From the NCBI GenBank assembly GCA_019057865.1, contig JAHLWP010000017.1, forward strand, positions 16,713-80,712: a DNA stretch of 64,000 nucleotides, read 5' to 3'. This DNA is from Promethearchaeota archaeon. Its GTDB lineage: Archaea; Asgardarchaeota; Lokiarchaeia; Sigyniarchaeales; SOKP01. Numbering within the stretch: the first letter of the stretch is position 1; every line of letters begins with the position of its first letter. The translations under genes and the position numbers were made by a program. The notes below the pieces were generated by a model, which was not told where the DNA came from, searched no databases, and was given only the letters and a program-made list of their open reading frames with translations. Below, one piece after another: positions 16,495-25,143 of the stretch.

Positions 16495-18447
16495 TCAAAT
16501 CAATGTTTCCAAAAGTGCGATCAATGCATCAATCATCGCGCATAACTCTTGCTGTGTTTCTGGATCGATTATCCAATCGTTCCTAGGATTGCCACCGAGA
16601 GATCCATCACATTTTGGACGAATATCATGCTTTAATTTGAGTATCGCTTCTTCATACATACCATTATTTATCAATTCGATTACTTCATTGAGTTTTTCCG
16701 AAAATGCGGTCTTACGTTGATTAGCATTATTTATAAAAACCTCATCGGGTAGGTTTTGTATATAATCGTTAACCTCTGGAAATTGGCTGGAAACAGGATA
16801 AAACCACACTTTATCCATTGGATTCGATTGAAAACCAGTGAACTTGCTACTGTACGCATCATAATTTCTTCTTACAAAACCCCAAGCCCATGGAAAGACT
16901 TCTTCAATCAGTCGTTGTTGAATGTTATCATATAAAACCTTTCTTTCTGCTGGATTTATAGTAATTAAGGCTTCTCCCATCCATTCCTGTACTAAATCAT
17001 CATCTACTTGCGCGAAATTATTTACAGAATTCTTGGAGAACAATGAATTTATAATATTGCTCGGATCGATATAATCTGGAACCCAACCTAACCAAAAAAG
17101 TTCTAACATATCTCTATGATATGGTGGCATATCAAAGAGCCTATACATAAACTCTGGCCATGTCATACCATCATCTACCACTGTGATTCCAATTTTTCCG
17201 AGATTATCTTGTAATAAAACCAACATGTCCTCTCGGAAAGTATTACCTCTATTATATGTATAATTAAACGTGGCAAATGGAGCGGTTTCTTCTTGATCTA
17301 CCCAATAAGTGTCATCGTACACGTTAAAATCTACACCGAATCCCATGGATTGCATGACTTGTCTTGCTCGTGTAAGATTTAGGATGGGGACATTAAATGA
17401 CCAGTTGGCATACGTAACACCTAATGGAATAGGAGATTTCAACCTTACAGCCTCTCCTCCTAAGAGCTCATCAATCATATATGTATAATTAATGGCATAA
17501 GAAATCGCTTCTCGAAATGAAACATTTATAAGCCTGTTGTTCATCCCAAGAAATCGAATTGTTGCGTCTTGTCCAGCATCTACAAGGGTGATATCTGGAT
17601 GATCTCTGAATTCTTGGAGCCTTGAAATATCGGGAGTTTTTATGAAGTCAATAATCCCATCTAATAATGCTTGATTTCTCATATAGCTATCTGGAATAAT
17701 TGAAAATGTTAATTCGTCAATATATGGAGCACCCGCCCAGTAATTTTCATATGCGTGCATGGTGACTTCAACACCTACCTCATAATTATCATATACAAAA
17801 GGACCCGTCCCAACTAAATCTCCAGTTGCCCTATCAATATAATTCTCTGGAGGTGTTGATGCAGGTGACATGATTCCTGATCCACTAAAACATAATAAGG
17901 CTTCAAATGGCGCAAATGGTTTATTTAACACAAATTTTACGGTATAATCATTGTCAACGATCTCTACCTTGTTAATTATCGGTGTTCCATCAGGCCAAAG
18001 ATATAATGTAGAAAACGGGGTTGTAGGTATCTCTGGTGGTAATGTACCATCTATGTTCATAAAATATACCAATCTATCAAAATTCCATTTAACGGCTGTA
18101 GCATTGAACGGGGTTCCATCATGAAATGTGACACCCATTTTAAGTGGAACTGTGTAATTTAACCCATCTATTGACCATGTGCCAAAATCCGATGCTAATC
18201 TCGGGATGGGGGCAAGTTCAGGATCGAATAAATCGTAGGCATATAACGTTTCGACAACTTGCTCAATAACATCAGATGAAGAACTATCCCACGCACTATG
18301 TGGATCTAGATCTCCAGGACCAGAATAGGTACCATATATTAGTTTAACAGGATCTTGAGTTTGACCACGTACTTCTGTTGAAATATAAGAAAGCATTGAA
18401 AGAGTTAAAAGAGTGAGAACAATAATCGAAATTCGAATTTTTTTCAT
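16495..18447 (-). CDS. Family 5 extracellular solute-binding protein (peptide/nickel type)
   Basis: 650 residues from ATG 18447. A signal peptide (KKIRISIIVLTLLTLSMLSY) is followed by the SBP_bac_5 fold, with GPGDLDPHSAWDSSSSDVIE, VTFHDGTPFNATAVKWNFDR and GTGPFVYDNYEVG typical of OppA/DppA proteins. It would bind peptides or another oligomeric solute outside the cell for an ABC importer. No permease or ATPase genes are near. Unlike the paralogue at 25.1 kb it lacks a C-terminal anchor and ends in a helical extension with two cysteines. Two inverted repeats precede it. Higher GC than its surroundings. Confidence 0.88.
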   Translation of the reverse strand: MKKIRISIIVLTLLTLSMLSYISTEVRGQTQDPVKLIYGTYSGPGDLDPHSAWDSSSSDVIEQVVETLYAYDLFDPELAPIPRLASDFGTWSIDGLNYTVPLKMGVTFHDGTPFNATAVKWNFDRLVYFMNIDGTLPPEIPTTPFSTLYLWPDGTPIINKVEIVDNDYTVKFVLNKPFAPFEALLCFSGSGIMSPASTPPENYIDRATGDLVGTGPFVYDNYEVGVEVTMHAYENYWAGAPYIDELTFSIIPDSYMRNQALLDGIIDFIKTPDISRLQEFRDHPDITLVDAGQDATIRFLGMNNRLINVSFREAISYAINYTYMIDELLGGEAVRLKSPIPLGVTYANWSFNVPILNLTRARQVMQSMGFGVDFNVYDDTYWVDQEETAPFATFNYTYNRGNTFREDMLVLLQDNLGKIGITVVDDGMTWPEFMYRLFDMPPYHRDMLELFWLGWVPDYIDPSNIINSLFSKNSVNNFAQVDDDLVQEWMGEALITINPAERKVLYDNIQQRLIEEVFPWAWGFVRRNYDAYSSKFTGFQSNPMDKVWFYPVSSQFPEVNDYIQNLPDEVFINNANQRKTAFSEKLNEVIELINNGMYEEAILKLKHDIRPKCDGSLGGNPRNDWIIDPETQQELCAMIDALIALLETLI

Positions 18448-18497
18448 TTTTTTCACTTTTAATTTTTTTCATTTTTTTTTTTTTAAATTAATGTATC

Positions 18498-18555
18498 AAT
18501 AACCTGATCTATGATCGGTTATTTGCCTAATCTATGGTTATTTCTGGAAATAGCC
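18498..18555. promoter_or_regulatory. Two adjacent inverted repeats upstream of the solute-binding protein gene
   Basis: The first, 18498-18523, reads AATAACCTGATC-TAT-GATC-GGTTATT: arms complementary except for one extra T. The second, 18536-18555, reads GGTTATTTC-TG-GAAATAGCC, one mismatch. Both share the half-site GGTTATT. They lie 50-110 bp upstream of the start on the minus strand, where a regulator binding site or promoter would be expected. Confidence 0.45.
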
Positions 18556-18661
18556 ATTTCACATTTTTATTAAGCCAAAATAATTAATCATTAGCTTATA
18601 TTTAAAATTTTTGTTATATTTGTTTTACCTTTTTTAAATTGCCAGACATGATAAAATCATC

Positions 18662-19063
18662 TCAACTCTTCTGATTTTTATCTTTTAACATGTTGAAGTA
18701 GCGTTTCAAGCGATTTGGTCCTTCTTGGATCAGATCTAATGAAATGTCTCGGCCTTTCCTACTCTCATAAGATGCCATATCAAGTACATTTTCTTTTACC
18801 ACTTCAGTGCTAATATCATTATGTGGATCATCTAAATAACTGGGCAATCCTTCAGAAAGCCAGTGATATCGTCTTGCTTTCTTGATTTTACCATCAAGAC
18901 CTTGTTGTATTATTCCCCAATTATTTTCAGAAACAATCATTAAATGATGATATATATTAAATCCATCTTGAACAGCAGCATCATAATATTCTTTATAGTA
19001 TTTAGCGAGTTCTCTATCAATTTTTTTGACAGAGTATTCATACAATCCAATCTTGAATGGCAC
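18662..19063 (-). CDS. Unrecognised soluble protein (133 aa)
   Basis: 133 residues, helical, charged, no signal or membrane segment. It starts MPFKIGLYEYSVKKIDRELA and contains a Trp/His-rich middle (IYHHLMIVSENNWGIIQQGL, RRYHWLSEGLPSYLDD). I recognise no family. It lies upstream of the solute-binding protein gene on the same strand, but with the inverted repeats between, so it is probably a separate unit. Confidence 0.5.
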   Translation of the reverse strand: MPFKIGLYEYSVKKIDRELAKYYKEYYDAAVQDGFNIYHHLMIVSENNWGIIQQGLDGKIKKARRYHWLSEGLPSYLDDPHNDISTEVVKENVLDMASYESRKGRDISLDLIQEGPNRLKRYFNMLKDKNQKS

Positions 19064-19317
19064 AGAATTAAAAGTTGTTTTATTTATAGCTAAGAAATAT
19101 ATCTGTAGAAATTGTGGAAGAGAAGTTTAAGGCTCAAAATAAAATTTCTTTTTTTATTAATTTTATTATCTTTTTTTATACTTTTTTTGATTAAAATACT
19201 TTAGTAAATAATAAAATGATTCTAAAACATCTTAATTAGATTTTTAACTATAATATAATTTACATTGTTAATCAGAAATTAAAATCTTCTTTTGCGGTGT
19301 GCTTATAGATTCCTCGA

Positions 19318-20394
19318 ATGAGAATAAAGAAAGGTATTCAATACATTAGAAATTTTCTTTTAAATAATTTTACAAACAATAAGATTCCTTATTCTGCTCA
19401 AATAGAGTTAACTTTAAGATGTAATGCTAAATGTCCTTTTTGTTCAATTCATTCTATCCCAGAATCTTATTTAAGCAAAGATATGAGTACTGAACAAGTT
19501 AAGAATTTAATTGATCAAATTGCAGATTTAGGGGTTTTAGCATTATCATTTACGGGTGGTGAACCTACATTAAGAAAAGATTTACCCGAATTGATTTACC
19601 ACACGGGAATAATTAATAATTTTATGAATGGTATCGCTACTAATGGATACTTATTGCCAAAAATATTTAAAGAATATGAATTAGAAGGATTAGATTATAT
19701 ACTTCTTTCACTTGATTATCCTAAAGCAGAATTACATGATAATAAACGAGGGATTAAAGTATTTGATAAAGTCATTGAATCTATAGATCTTGCCAATAAA
19801 AGAGACATAAAAGTTATCATCAGTACTGTAGTTATGAAAGATAACATTTATTATTTAAGCGATATGTGTGAGTTAGCAGAAGAATTAAATTGTTCAATTG
19901 AATTATATCCATGTGAAGATATTATACGAGATTTTCCTAATGAAAGCTTTCAGATTGACGATATTCATGATCTAATCCCAAGTATATCTGTTTGGGCAGA
20001 TATAATCAGATCTTTAAGAACAAAATTCAAAAATATATTAACTGACCCTGTAAGTATTGAAATTATTGAAAAAGGAGGATTTGGAGGGTTTCCAAACTAT
20101 TATCAAAAACTTTTACGTTGTCATGTAGCGGAAGCTTATTTATTTGTTAGTCATGATGGATATATTAATTATCCTTGTAAAATCCATCCAATAGAAAGCT
20201 TCAATGCTTTAATACATCCAATAAAAAGAATCTACAATTCAACTGAAGTAAGAGAAATAATGAAAAACCATGATAACTATAATTTTTGCCAAAAATGTCG
20301 TTTGGGATGTGCAATTGTATCGAGTTTACCAGCTCGCTGGAAAACGGTTTATGCAAAATATATTAAAGGATTTTTAGATGGAAACTTGAGATAA
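19318..20394 (+). CDS. Radical SAM enzyme with C-terminal SPASM-like cysteines
   Basis: 358 residues. The radical SAM cluster motif CNAKCPFC is at about residues 35-42, after QIELTLR, followed by the SAM-binding GGEPTLRKDL and a TNGYLLPK strand. The C-terminal third has a further cysteine set: CHVAEAYLFVSHDGYINYPC and CQKCRLGC, as in twitch/SPASM enzymes that hold an extra Fe-S cluster. Such proteins modify peptides or cofactors or are involved in lipid or heme-like chemistry; the substrate cannot be told. It starts at ATG 19318 with no neighbour within 110 bp. Confidence 0.85.
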   Translation: MRIKKGIQYIRNFLLNNFTNNKIPYSAQIELTLRCNAKCPFCSIHSIPESYLSKDMSTEQVKNLIDQIADLGVLALSFTGGEPTLRKDLPELIYHTGIINNFMNGIATNGYLLPKIFKEYELEGLDYILLSLDYPKAELHDNKRGIKVFDKVIESIDLANKRDIKVIISTVVMKDNIYYLSDMCELAEELNCSIELYPCEDIIRDFPNESFQIDDIHDLIPSISVWADIIRSLRTKFKNILTDPVSIEIIEKGGFGGFPNYYQKLLRCHVAEAYLFVSHDGYINYPCKIHPIESFNALIHPIKRIYNSTEVREIMKNHDNYNFCQKCRLGCAIVSSLPARWKTVYAKYIKGFLDGNLR

Positions 20395-20507
20395 TTGATT
20401 TATAGTCACATAAAGAACACTTTCAGTTAAATTTTCTTTAACCTAAGAAAATAAATAATCAAAAAATTTAATTGAAATTATATTTTTCTTAATATAGTGA
20501 TAAAACT

Positions 20508-21122
20508 ATGTCAAATGCCTTAATAATACTCATTATTTTGTTTATAACCATTGGTATGACAATTTTCAGTATGCTTTTTAATAAGATACTGGGTTTAAAA
20601 AAAGAAGAAATGAAAAATCTCAGAGAACAGGCATTAAAACTTCGAGAACGTATGAGAAATGCACAAGTTTTGGGAGACCCTCAATTATTGATACAGATAC
20701 AAAGAGAAACTATGCAGTTAACCAGTCAAATGATGAAAAAACAATTATTACCAATGTGTTTAAGATGTTTTATTTTTATAGGAATTTTTACAACTCTTAG
20801 CTTTATACTCGCTGATTACGATAGTGGTTTATTACCATTTCCTCTTTGGATTTTCGGTAGTGGTTGGTTCGCTATATATTTTATTTTTTCTATCACTTTT
20901 TCATTAATAATTTTTGGAATAAAGAAATTGTACAAAAGATTCGTTCAAAAAGAAACTAAATCAAAGAGCTACTTACGAGAGATTATGGGGATTTTATCTC
21001 CAACTCAAAAAACATCTGGAATCTCATACCAACTTTCAGATCCTACACAATCTCAAACAACCAGCCAGACATCATCTGAAACAGTGGAATCTTGGAAAGA
21101 TCGCATCAAAAATTCAGATTAA
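20508..21122 (+). CDS. DUF106 membrane protein, EMC3/TMCO1 (Oxa1 superfamily) homologue
   Basis: 204 residues. A first membrane helix (NALIILIILFITIGMTIFSM) is followed by a cytosolic helical hairpin with the characteristic basic region (EEMKNLREQALKLRERMRNA, MQLTSQMMKKQLLPM), then two more membrane helices and a hydrophilic tail. This order is that of archaeal DUF106 proteins, which are related to eukaryotic EMC3 and TMCO1 and to bacterial YidC, and act as membrane protein insertases. Length is in the family range. Interesting together with the tail-anchored proteins encoded nearby, but no operon link is seen. Confidence 0.78.
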   Translation: MSNALIILIILFITIGMTIFSMLFNKILGLKKEEMKNLREQALKLRERMRNAQVLGDPQLLIQIQRETMQLTSQMMKKQLLPMCLRCFIFIGIFTTLSFILADYDSGLLPFPLWIFGSGWFAIYFIFSITFSLIIFGIKKLYKRFVQKETKSKSYLREIMGILSPTQKTSGISYQLSDPTQSQTTSQTSSETVESWKDRIKNSD

Positions 21123-21168
21123 TAAAATTTAAAAATAACCTAATTATAAATATAAAAATTTGATCTAA

Positions 21169-21378
21169 GACAATGATCATCCATTAATATGTATACTTCC
21201 ATTTTCATTTAAGCATAATAGAGGAAATATTTATCCTATTCAAGCAAAAAATAATTTAATTAAAAAAAAGGAAGATAATCTATTAGGAATAAAACTCTAT
21301 CCAAATTGTAAATCAAAAATTTTAGATCCTAATGCAAAATTCTGTGCTCAATGTGGAATAGAACTAAAATATAGCTAA
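21169..21378 (+). pseudogene. Degenerate zinc-ribbon remnant without start codon
   Basis: An open frame from after TAA 21166 to TAA 21376. Its last 30 residues read as a zinc ribbon, YPNCKSKILDPNAKFCAQCG, where the first cysteine of the usual CPNC is replaced by Tyr. There is no ATG, GTG or TTG start. It looks like the decayed end of a zinc-ribbon gene between the DUF106 and GtrA-like genes. Confidence 0.4.
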
Positions 21379-21393
21379 ATAGGTCAGAATAAA

Positions 21394-21876
21394 ATGGATG
21401 ATAATAACAATATTAAAAGGCAAATGTTCCTCTACTTTACATTTGCATTATTAATGATTATATTAAATTATGCAATCCAAAAGGGCAATCAATTAGTAAT
21501 TGAACCATTTATTTGTCAAAATTTCGAAGATAATGATTTCATTCAGACATTTTATTGTTCAATTAATCCATATAATATGCCAGAATTAATTGGAAGCATT
21601 GTAGCAGTAGGTATTACATACATTATAAAGTTTTTTCTGGATAAATTTATAGTTTTTAAAAAAACTGAAAAAGAATTAAAGGAGACTTCAATAGAATTCC
21701 TTAAATATTTTGGATTTGCGATACTTACTACGATTCAAAATATTGGAATTCAGTTTTTATTAACAAATTTCATGAATGCACCATTAGAGATAAGTTTTAT
21801 AATCGCATTATCTATTGGTTATTTTACAAAATTTTTCTTAGATAGAAAATTTGTCTTTAAAAAAATTCAAGAATAA
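21394..21876 (+). CDS. GtrA-like four-helix membrane protein
   Basis: 160 residues with four predicted membrane helices: LYFTFALLMIILNYAIQ, IGSIVAVGITYIIKFFLD, FGFAILTTIQNIGIQFLL and ISFIIALSIGYFTKFFLD. The repeat of (Y/F)IIKFFLDKFIVFKK at the end of helices 2 and 4 (KFFLDKFIVFKK, KFFLDRKFVFKK) is typical of the GtrA family, which includes putative flippases for lipid-linked sugars. Length is normal. It starts at ATG 21394, 36 bp before the coiled-coil gene on the same strand. Confidence 0.75.
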   Translation: MDDNNNIKRQMFLYFTFALLMIILNYAIQKGNQLVIEPFICQNFEDNDFIQTFYCSINPYNMPELIGSIVAVGITYIIKFFLDKFIVFKKTEKELKETSIEFLKYFGFAILTTIQNIGIQFLLTNFMNAPLEISFIIALSIGYFTKFFLDRKFVFKKIQE

Positions 21877-21911
21877 AAAAATTTAATAGATCGGAAGGTG
21901 ATTTTAATCAT

Positions 21912-22979
21912 ATGTCAGATGATCATGAAAATCATGAAGAAGAAGATAAATCCATAGTTGATGCATTATCGACATTAGGCTGGGTGGAGGAAAAAGAAGA
22001 AGAGGAGGGATCACCTCTAGGAACAGAAGACAATCTCATGGAACAACTTAATCTCTTCATGAATGAAAATAAGAAACTAACTGAAGATTTAAATGAAAAA
22101 AATAAAACCATAAAAGAATTAAAGACAAACGTACAAGAACTCACCCAAAAGATTGAAGATAATGCAACTCAAGGTCAAGCCATTCAAAAACTTTATGAAA
22201 CAATTGAAGATAAAAATGATGAGATTGAAAAATTAAATAAAATTAAAACTGATCAAATAGAAAAAATTAAGGATTTTACTTCTCAAATTGAAACGATTAA
22301 TTCTGAACAAACTCAAAATCAGGATTTATTAGAACAACTACAGGAAAAGGAAAATAAAATTAAAGATTTAAAAGAACAACTTCAATATCTTGAAACTGAT
22401 ACCATACAAAAATCTAAGTTTGAAAAAGCTGAAGTTCTTTTAGAAAGAAAAGATGAAATAATAACAGAAAAAGAAAAAGCTATCTTTGACATTGAAAATT
22501 CGTTAAAATCTGCTAATCAAAAAATTCATGATCTAAAACGGCAACTTGAAACTTTTTCTTTATTGAAGAAAGATTTAGAGAAAAAAGATGAACGAATTAA
22601 ACAATTAGTAGTAGAAATTGAAGAATTGAAACAAAAAAATATAACTAATTCAGCGCTTATAAGTCGGCTTGAAGAACGATTAGAAGAAGCTCAAGAAAAA
22701 TCGGGTCATATAACTGGTAAGTTTGAAGTAGAATTAGCTCATATGAGGAATATAATTGATGGAAAAGACTCAGAAATTAAAGAATTAAAAGAAAAAGCAT
22801 TTGGGATGGAAAATAAATTAAGTGAAACAGAAAAAATAGAGGAAAAATTATTATCTGACATTCAGGATATTAAAGATGACAAATTAAAATTAGAGTCTGA
22901 ATTAGAAAAGAAAGATCAAGAATTAGTAGAATTAAAGAAAAAAATTAAACTAATGCGAAGAGATTTATCAAAATCGTAA
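21912..22979 (+). CDS. Long coiled-coil protein
   Basis: 355 residues, ATG 21912 with GGAAGGTGAT upstream. A short acidic N-terminus (HENHEEEDKSIVDALSTLGW, then VEEKEEEEGS) is followed by one almost unbroken coiled coil of about 300 residues with clear heptads of Leu and Ile. There are no other domains. It may be a scaffold or cytoskeletal-type protein; similar low-complexity coiled coils match many proteins, so homology cannot be used to name it. It lies 35 bp after the GtrA-like gene. Confidence 0.65.
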   Translation: MSDDHENHEEEDKSIVDALSTLGWVEEKEEEEGSPLGTEDNLMEQLNLFMNENKKLTEDLNEKNKTIKELKTNVQELTQKIEDNATQGQAIQKLYETIEDKNDEIEKLNKIKTDQIEKIKDFTSQIETINSEQTQNQDLLEQLQEKENKIKDLKEQLQYLETDTIQKSKFEKAEVLLERKDEIITEKEKAIFDIENSLKSANQKIHDLKRQLETFSLLKKDLEKKDERIKQLVVEIEELKQKNITNSALISRLEERLEEAQEKSGHITGKFEVELAHMRNIIDGKDSEIKELKEKAFGMENKLSETEKIEEKLLSDIQDIKDDKLKLESELEKKDQELVELKKKIKLMRRDLSKS

Positions 22980-23024
22980 TTATTCTTGATGCTCTTCATT
23001 CTTTTAAAAAATTAAAGAAACTCA

Positions 23025-23166
23025 AAATAAATTTTTTGAGTTATGCAAATATTATTGAGGGTACTGTGATTGTGAGATTATTTTTAATGCAAAATCTCGG
23101 TTATTAAAATATTGAATCTATTTTCCTAAATATTTCACATATTAAGCTTTTTTTAAAAAAGATGAA
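23025..23166 (+). pseudogene. Duplicated 3' end of a DUF2695-type gene, with in-frame TGA
   Basis: The sequence matches the end of the gene at 32091-32666 and its downstream flank (about 32584-32722). The translated peptide is FELCKYY-stop-GYCDCEIIFNAK and ends close to the same position. The TGA replaces a Gly codon (GGA) of the intact copy. The identity continues past the stop codon into TATTAAGCTT and a T/A run. This is a truncated, mutated duplicate, not a working gene. Confidence 0.7.
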
Positions 23167-23345
23167 CCGCACTATTTGGTATCAGTGGAGTATGATAAAA
23201 ATCTTAGAATCTACTTCTTTTCTATAAGTGGTCTGCTATTAAGAGGAGAGAATTTTGTAATAACTCTCAAATTAAGGAAGAAGATTAAAAAAAATACAGT
23301 GAAAGAGTACAGCATTCCATAAATTCTTCAAAACCAAGATAAACA

Positions 23346-23386
23346 GTTTGATATTTATCAAACTATAGTAAAAATATTTAAATATA
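23346..23386. promoter_or_regulatory. Perfect 18-bp palindrome and TATA box upstream of gene at 23440
   Basis: GTTTGATA-TT-TATCAAAC at 23346-23363 is a perfect inverted repeat. It is followed 11 bp later by TATTTAAATATA (23375-23386), a good archaeal TATA box. The distance to the ATG at 23440 is about 55 bases, fitting a promoter with an operator at or upstream of the TFB-recognition element. Confidence 0.55.
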
Positions 23387-23439
23387 AGAGAATTATAAAT
23401 TTAGATAAGGCAAAATGAATTAATATAATTAGGGAAAAA

Positions 23440-23808
23440 ATGATAATACCAGAAATATGTTTAGCCTGCAAATGGGCAATTGGAAATGATTGTCGCTATG
23501 ATAATGATTGCTGGAGTCTTTCTCCAAGTATCACCTGTTTTGAGCCTAAGTTTGATTCCTCATATTCTAATCCAAGAAATTTTCTAAACCAATGGCTAAT
23601 AGTAGAAACTATCATGGAAAATTTGGCAAAAGTAATAACTAAAAAAAATTCAATTGATTATCAATTAAAGACTCAACTAAAAGCCATTATAGAACATTAT
23701 TATGCTGTAAAAAAACTTAAAAAATTATATAAAGCACTCCAAAAAGATTTTGAAAAATACTCTCATATTTTTAACAAAAGCCTTAAGATTCTAACATTGG
23801 AAGACTAG
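23440..23808 (+). CDS. Small cysteine-containing protein, unknown
   Basis: 122 residues, ATG 23440 preceded by AGGGAAAA. The N-terminal 45 residues hold five cysteines (CLACKWAIGNDCRYDNDCW, then ITCFEP), a possible metal site or Fe-S ligand set. The rest is helical and lysine-rich. No family recognised. It has its own promoter-like palindrome upstream. The next short gene follows after 130 bp. Confidence 0.55.
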   Translation: MIIPEICLACKWAIGNDCRYDNDCWSLSPSITCFEPKFDSSYSNPRNFLNQWLIVETIMENLAKVITKKNSIDYQLKTQLKAIIEHYYAVKKLKKLYKALQKDFEKYSHIFNKSLKILTLED

Positions 23809-23937
23809 AAAAAAATAAAGGAATTACACCCTTAACCATTATTAATTGTAGAAGAAAATTAAAAAAAGACTTATATAATCAAGAACAGCAAATTTTTATA
23901 GAAGAAAAGAAAAGAATTCCGAAATGAAATAGAAAAA

Positions 23938-24189
23938 ATGTTTGATTACTTCGTAGAAATCGGCATTCTTGAAGAAGCAGAAGAAAATGGGGAATCCATA
24001 TTTCGAATAAAAGATCCCGAAGTCATATCTTTTAACCAAGTTGAACTAATAGAATTTCTAAATCAAAAAAGGTTGGATGCCATCATGAACAAGTGCCAAG
24101 AAGCCAATGATAAACGCATTGAGGAGTTTAAAAAGGATCCTAACATTACCTTTCATGAGCCATCAGTAAGTAAAAAAAGAAAACAATAA
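23938..24189 (+). CDS. Small winged-helix-like or helical protein, unknown
   Basis: 83 residues from ATG 23938. The opening FDYFVEIGILEEAEENGES followed by IFRIKDPEVI resembles the end of a winged-helix domain (recognition helix, then wing), and the rest is one long charged helix. The frame is open for some codons upstream, so the protein may start earlier or be truncated. No family can be named. Confidence 0.4.
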   Translation: MFDYFVEIGILEEAEENGESIFRIKDPEVISFNQVELIEFLNQKRLDAIMNKCQEANDKRIEEFKKDPNITFHEPSVSKKRKQ

Positions 24190-24204
24190 TATTTCACTTT
24201 GCAA

Positions 24205-24486
24205 TCAATAAGTACTGTGAAAATCTCCTTCACATACCTTATTTTCTTCACGCTTTAATTTTTTCAATAATTCATAATAGTTAGGAGTGGGATATTCCTC
24301 TAGGATTTTTGACCTATTTATGAGTATAGATCTAATAGCTTCCCTATTAGGCACATTCTTCATTATTAATAAGTGAGTAGTGGGAATGTAATGCTTAAAA
24401 TCCCAACCATTATCCAAAATAAATTGTACATAAAAGGGGTGGCTCAATGGTAATTCTTGATTAAAAGTGACAAGTAAAAACCACAA
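24205..24486 (-). CDS. Hypothetical protein (93 aa)
   Basis: 93 residues with mixed hydrophobic and charged stretches, such as HPFYVQFILDNGWDFKHYIP and RSKILEEYPTPNYYELLKKL. No signal peptide, metal site or family is recognisable. It is convergent with the preceding gene and downstream of the TFB fragment on the same strand. It may be part of the decayed region; coding status is uncertain. Confidence 0.35.
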   Translation of the reverse strand: MWFLLVTFNQELPLSHPFYVQFILDNGWDFKHYIPTTHLLIMKNVPNREAIRSILINRSKILEEYPTPNYYELLKKLKREENKVCEGDFHSTY

Positions 24487-24524
24487 AATTTACTAATAAC
24501 TCAAGTTTGTAATGTTAGATATTT

Positions 24525-25082
24525 CTAATGCTCCCGTATCCGTGCTCGTATGGTAGCGTCAGTGAGTTCCGATACCTTTCCCAGTTCTACCTGTGTAATC
24601 TTTATATTATTCTTTCTATACACTAAATAAATTGAAGCTGCCGCATACCCACAAGGATTCTTCCCATTAATAACAGAGGAAGGTAGGTTTTTCTGTATAA
24701 ACTGGATAGCCAAGTGTTCCACATACGATTCCAATCCAAGTTCGGATACAAATTTCGGAATGTAGTCAACAGGATCTTTTTGATAAGAGCTTAAGCCCAA
24801 CTTTTTTACTATAAGAGTAAAGCACTTTTTAATATGCTTAAAGGAATTAGTGGCATTATTTTTAATAGGACTCGTATTTTCTGCTATTTCCTTAAGAGTA
24901 ATCGGATACCTTTCCTTCTTACAACAATAATATAGACAGGCAGACGCTATGCCGAGTATACTTCTTCCTCTCATCAACTTTTTCTTAAGCACCTGTAAAT
25001 ATAATCGTGCTGCCGAATTATAGATAGTGTCGCTACTACACCAGAAGATGATCTTAGATTCAAATTTTGCATAAATATAGCT
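24525..25082 (-). pseudogene. Truncated TFB-like protein, cyclin folds only
   Basis: From GTG 24992 the frame gives 155 residues covering most of two TFB cyclin repeats (MRGRSILGIASACLYYCC and CGYAAASIYLVYRK, ending DATIRARIREH). In the same frame upstream, SSDTIYNSAARLYLQVLKK is clearly the preceding cyclin helix, but the frame has no ATG and stops at a TAG near 25083. The zinc ribbon, B-reader and first helices are missing. It is divergent from the intact tfb. Either a broken TFB paralogue or, less likely, a short factor using GTG. Confidence 0.65.
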
Positions 25083-25143
25083 CTAAATCATTTATATTAT
25101 ATTTTTACTAAAGGATAGCTTTAAATGTAAAAATAACTTCAAG

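Larger units (their letters stand above)
22980..23439. other. Gene-poor stretch with a duplicated gene tail
   Basis: About 460 bases. It holds the copy of the DUF2695 gene end (23025-23166) and the palindrome at 23346-23363. The rest shows short non-coding AT-rich sequence and no recognisable product. Confidence 0.45.
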
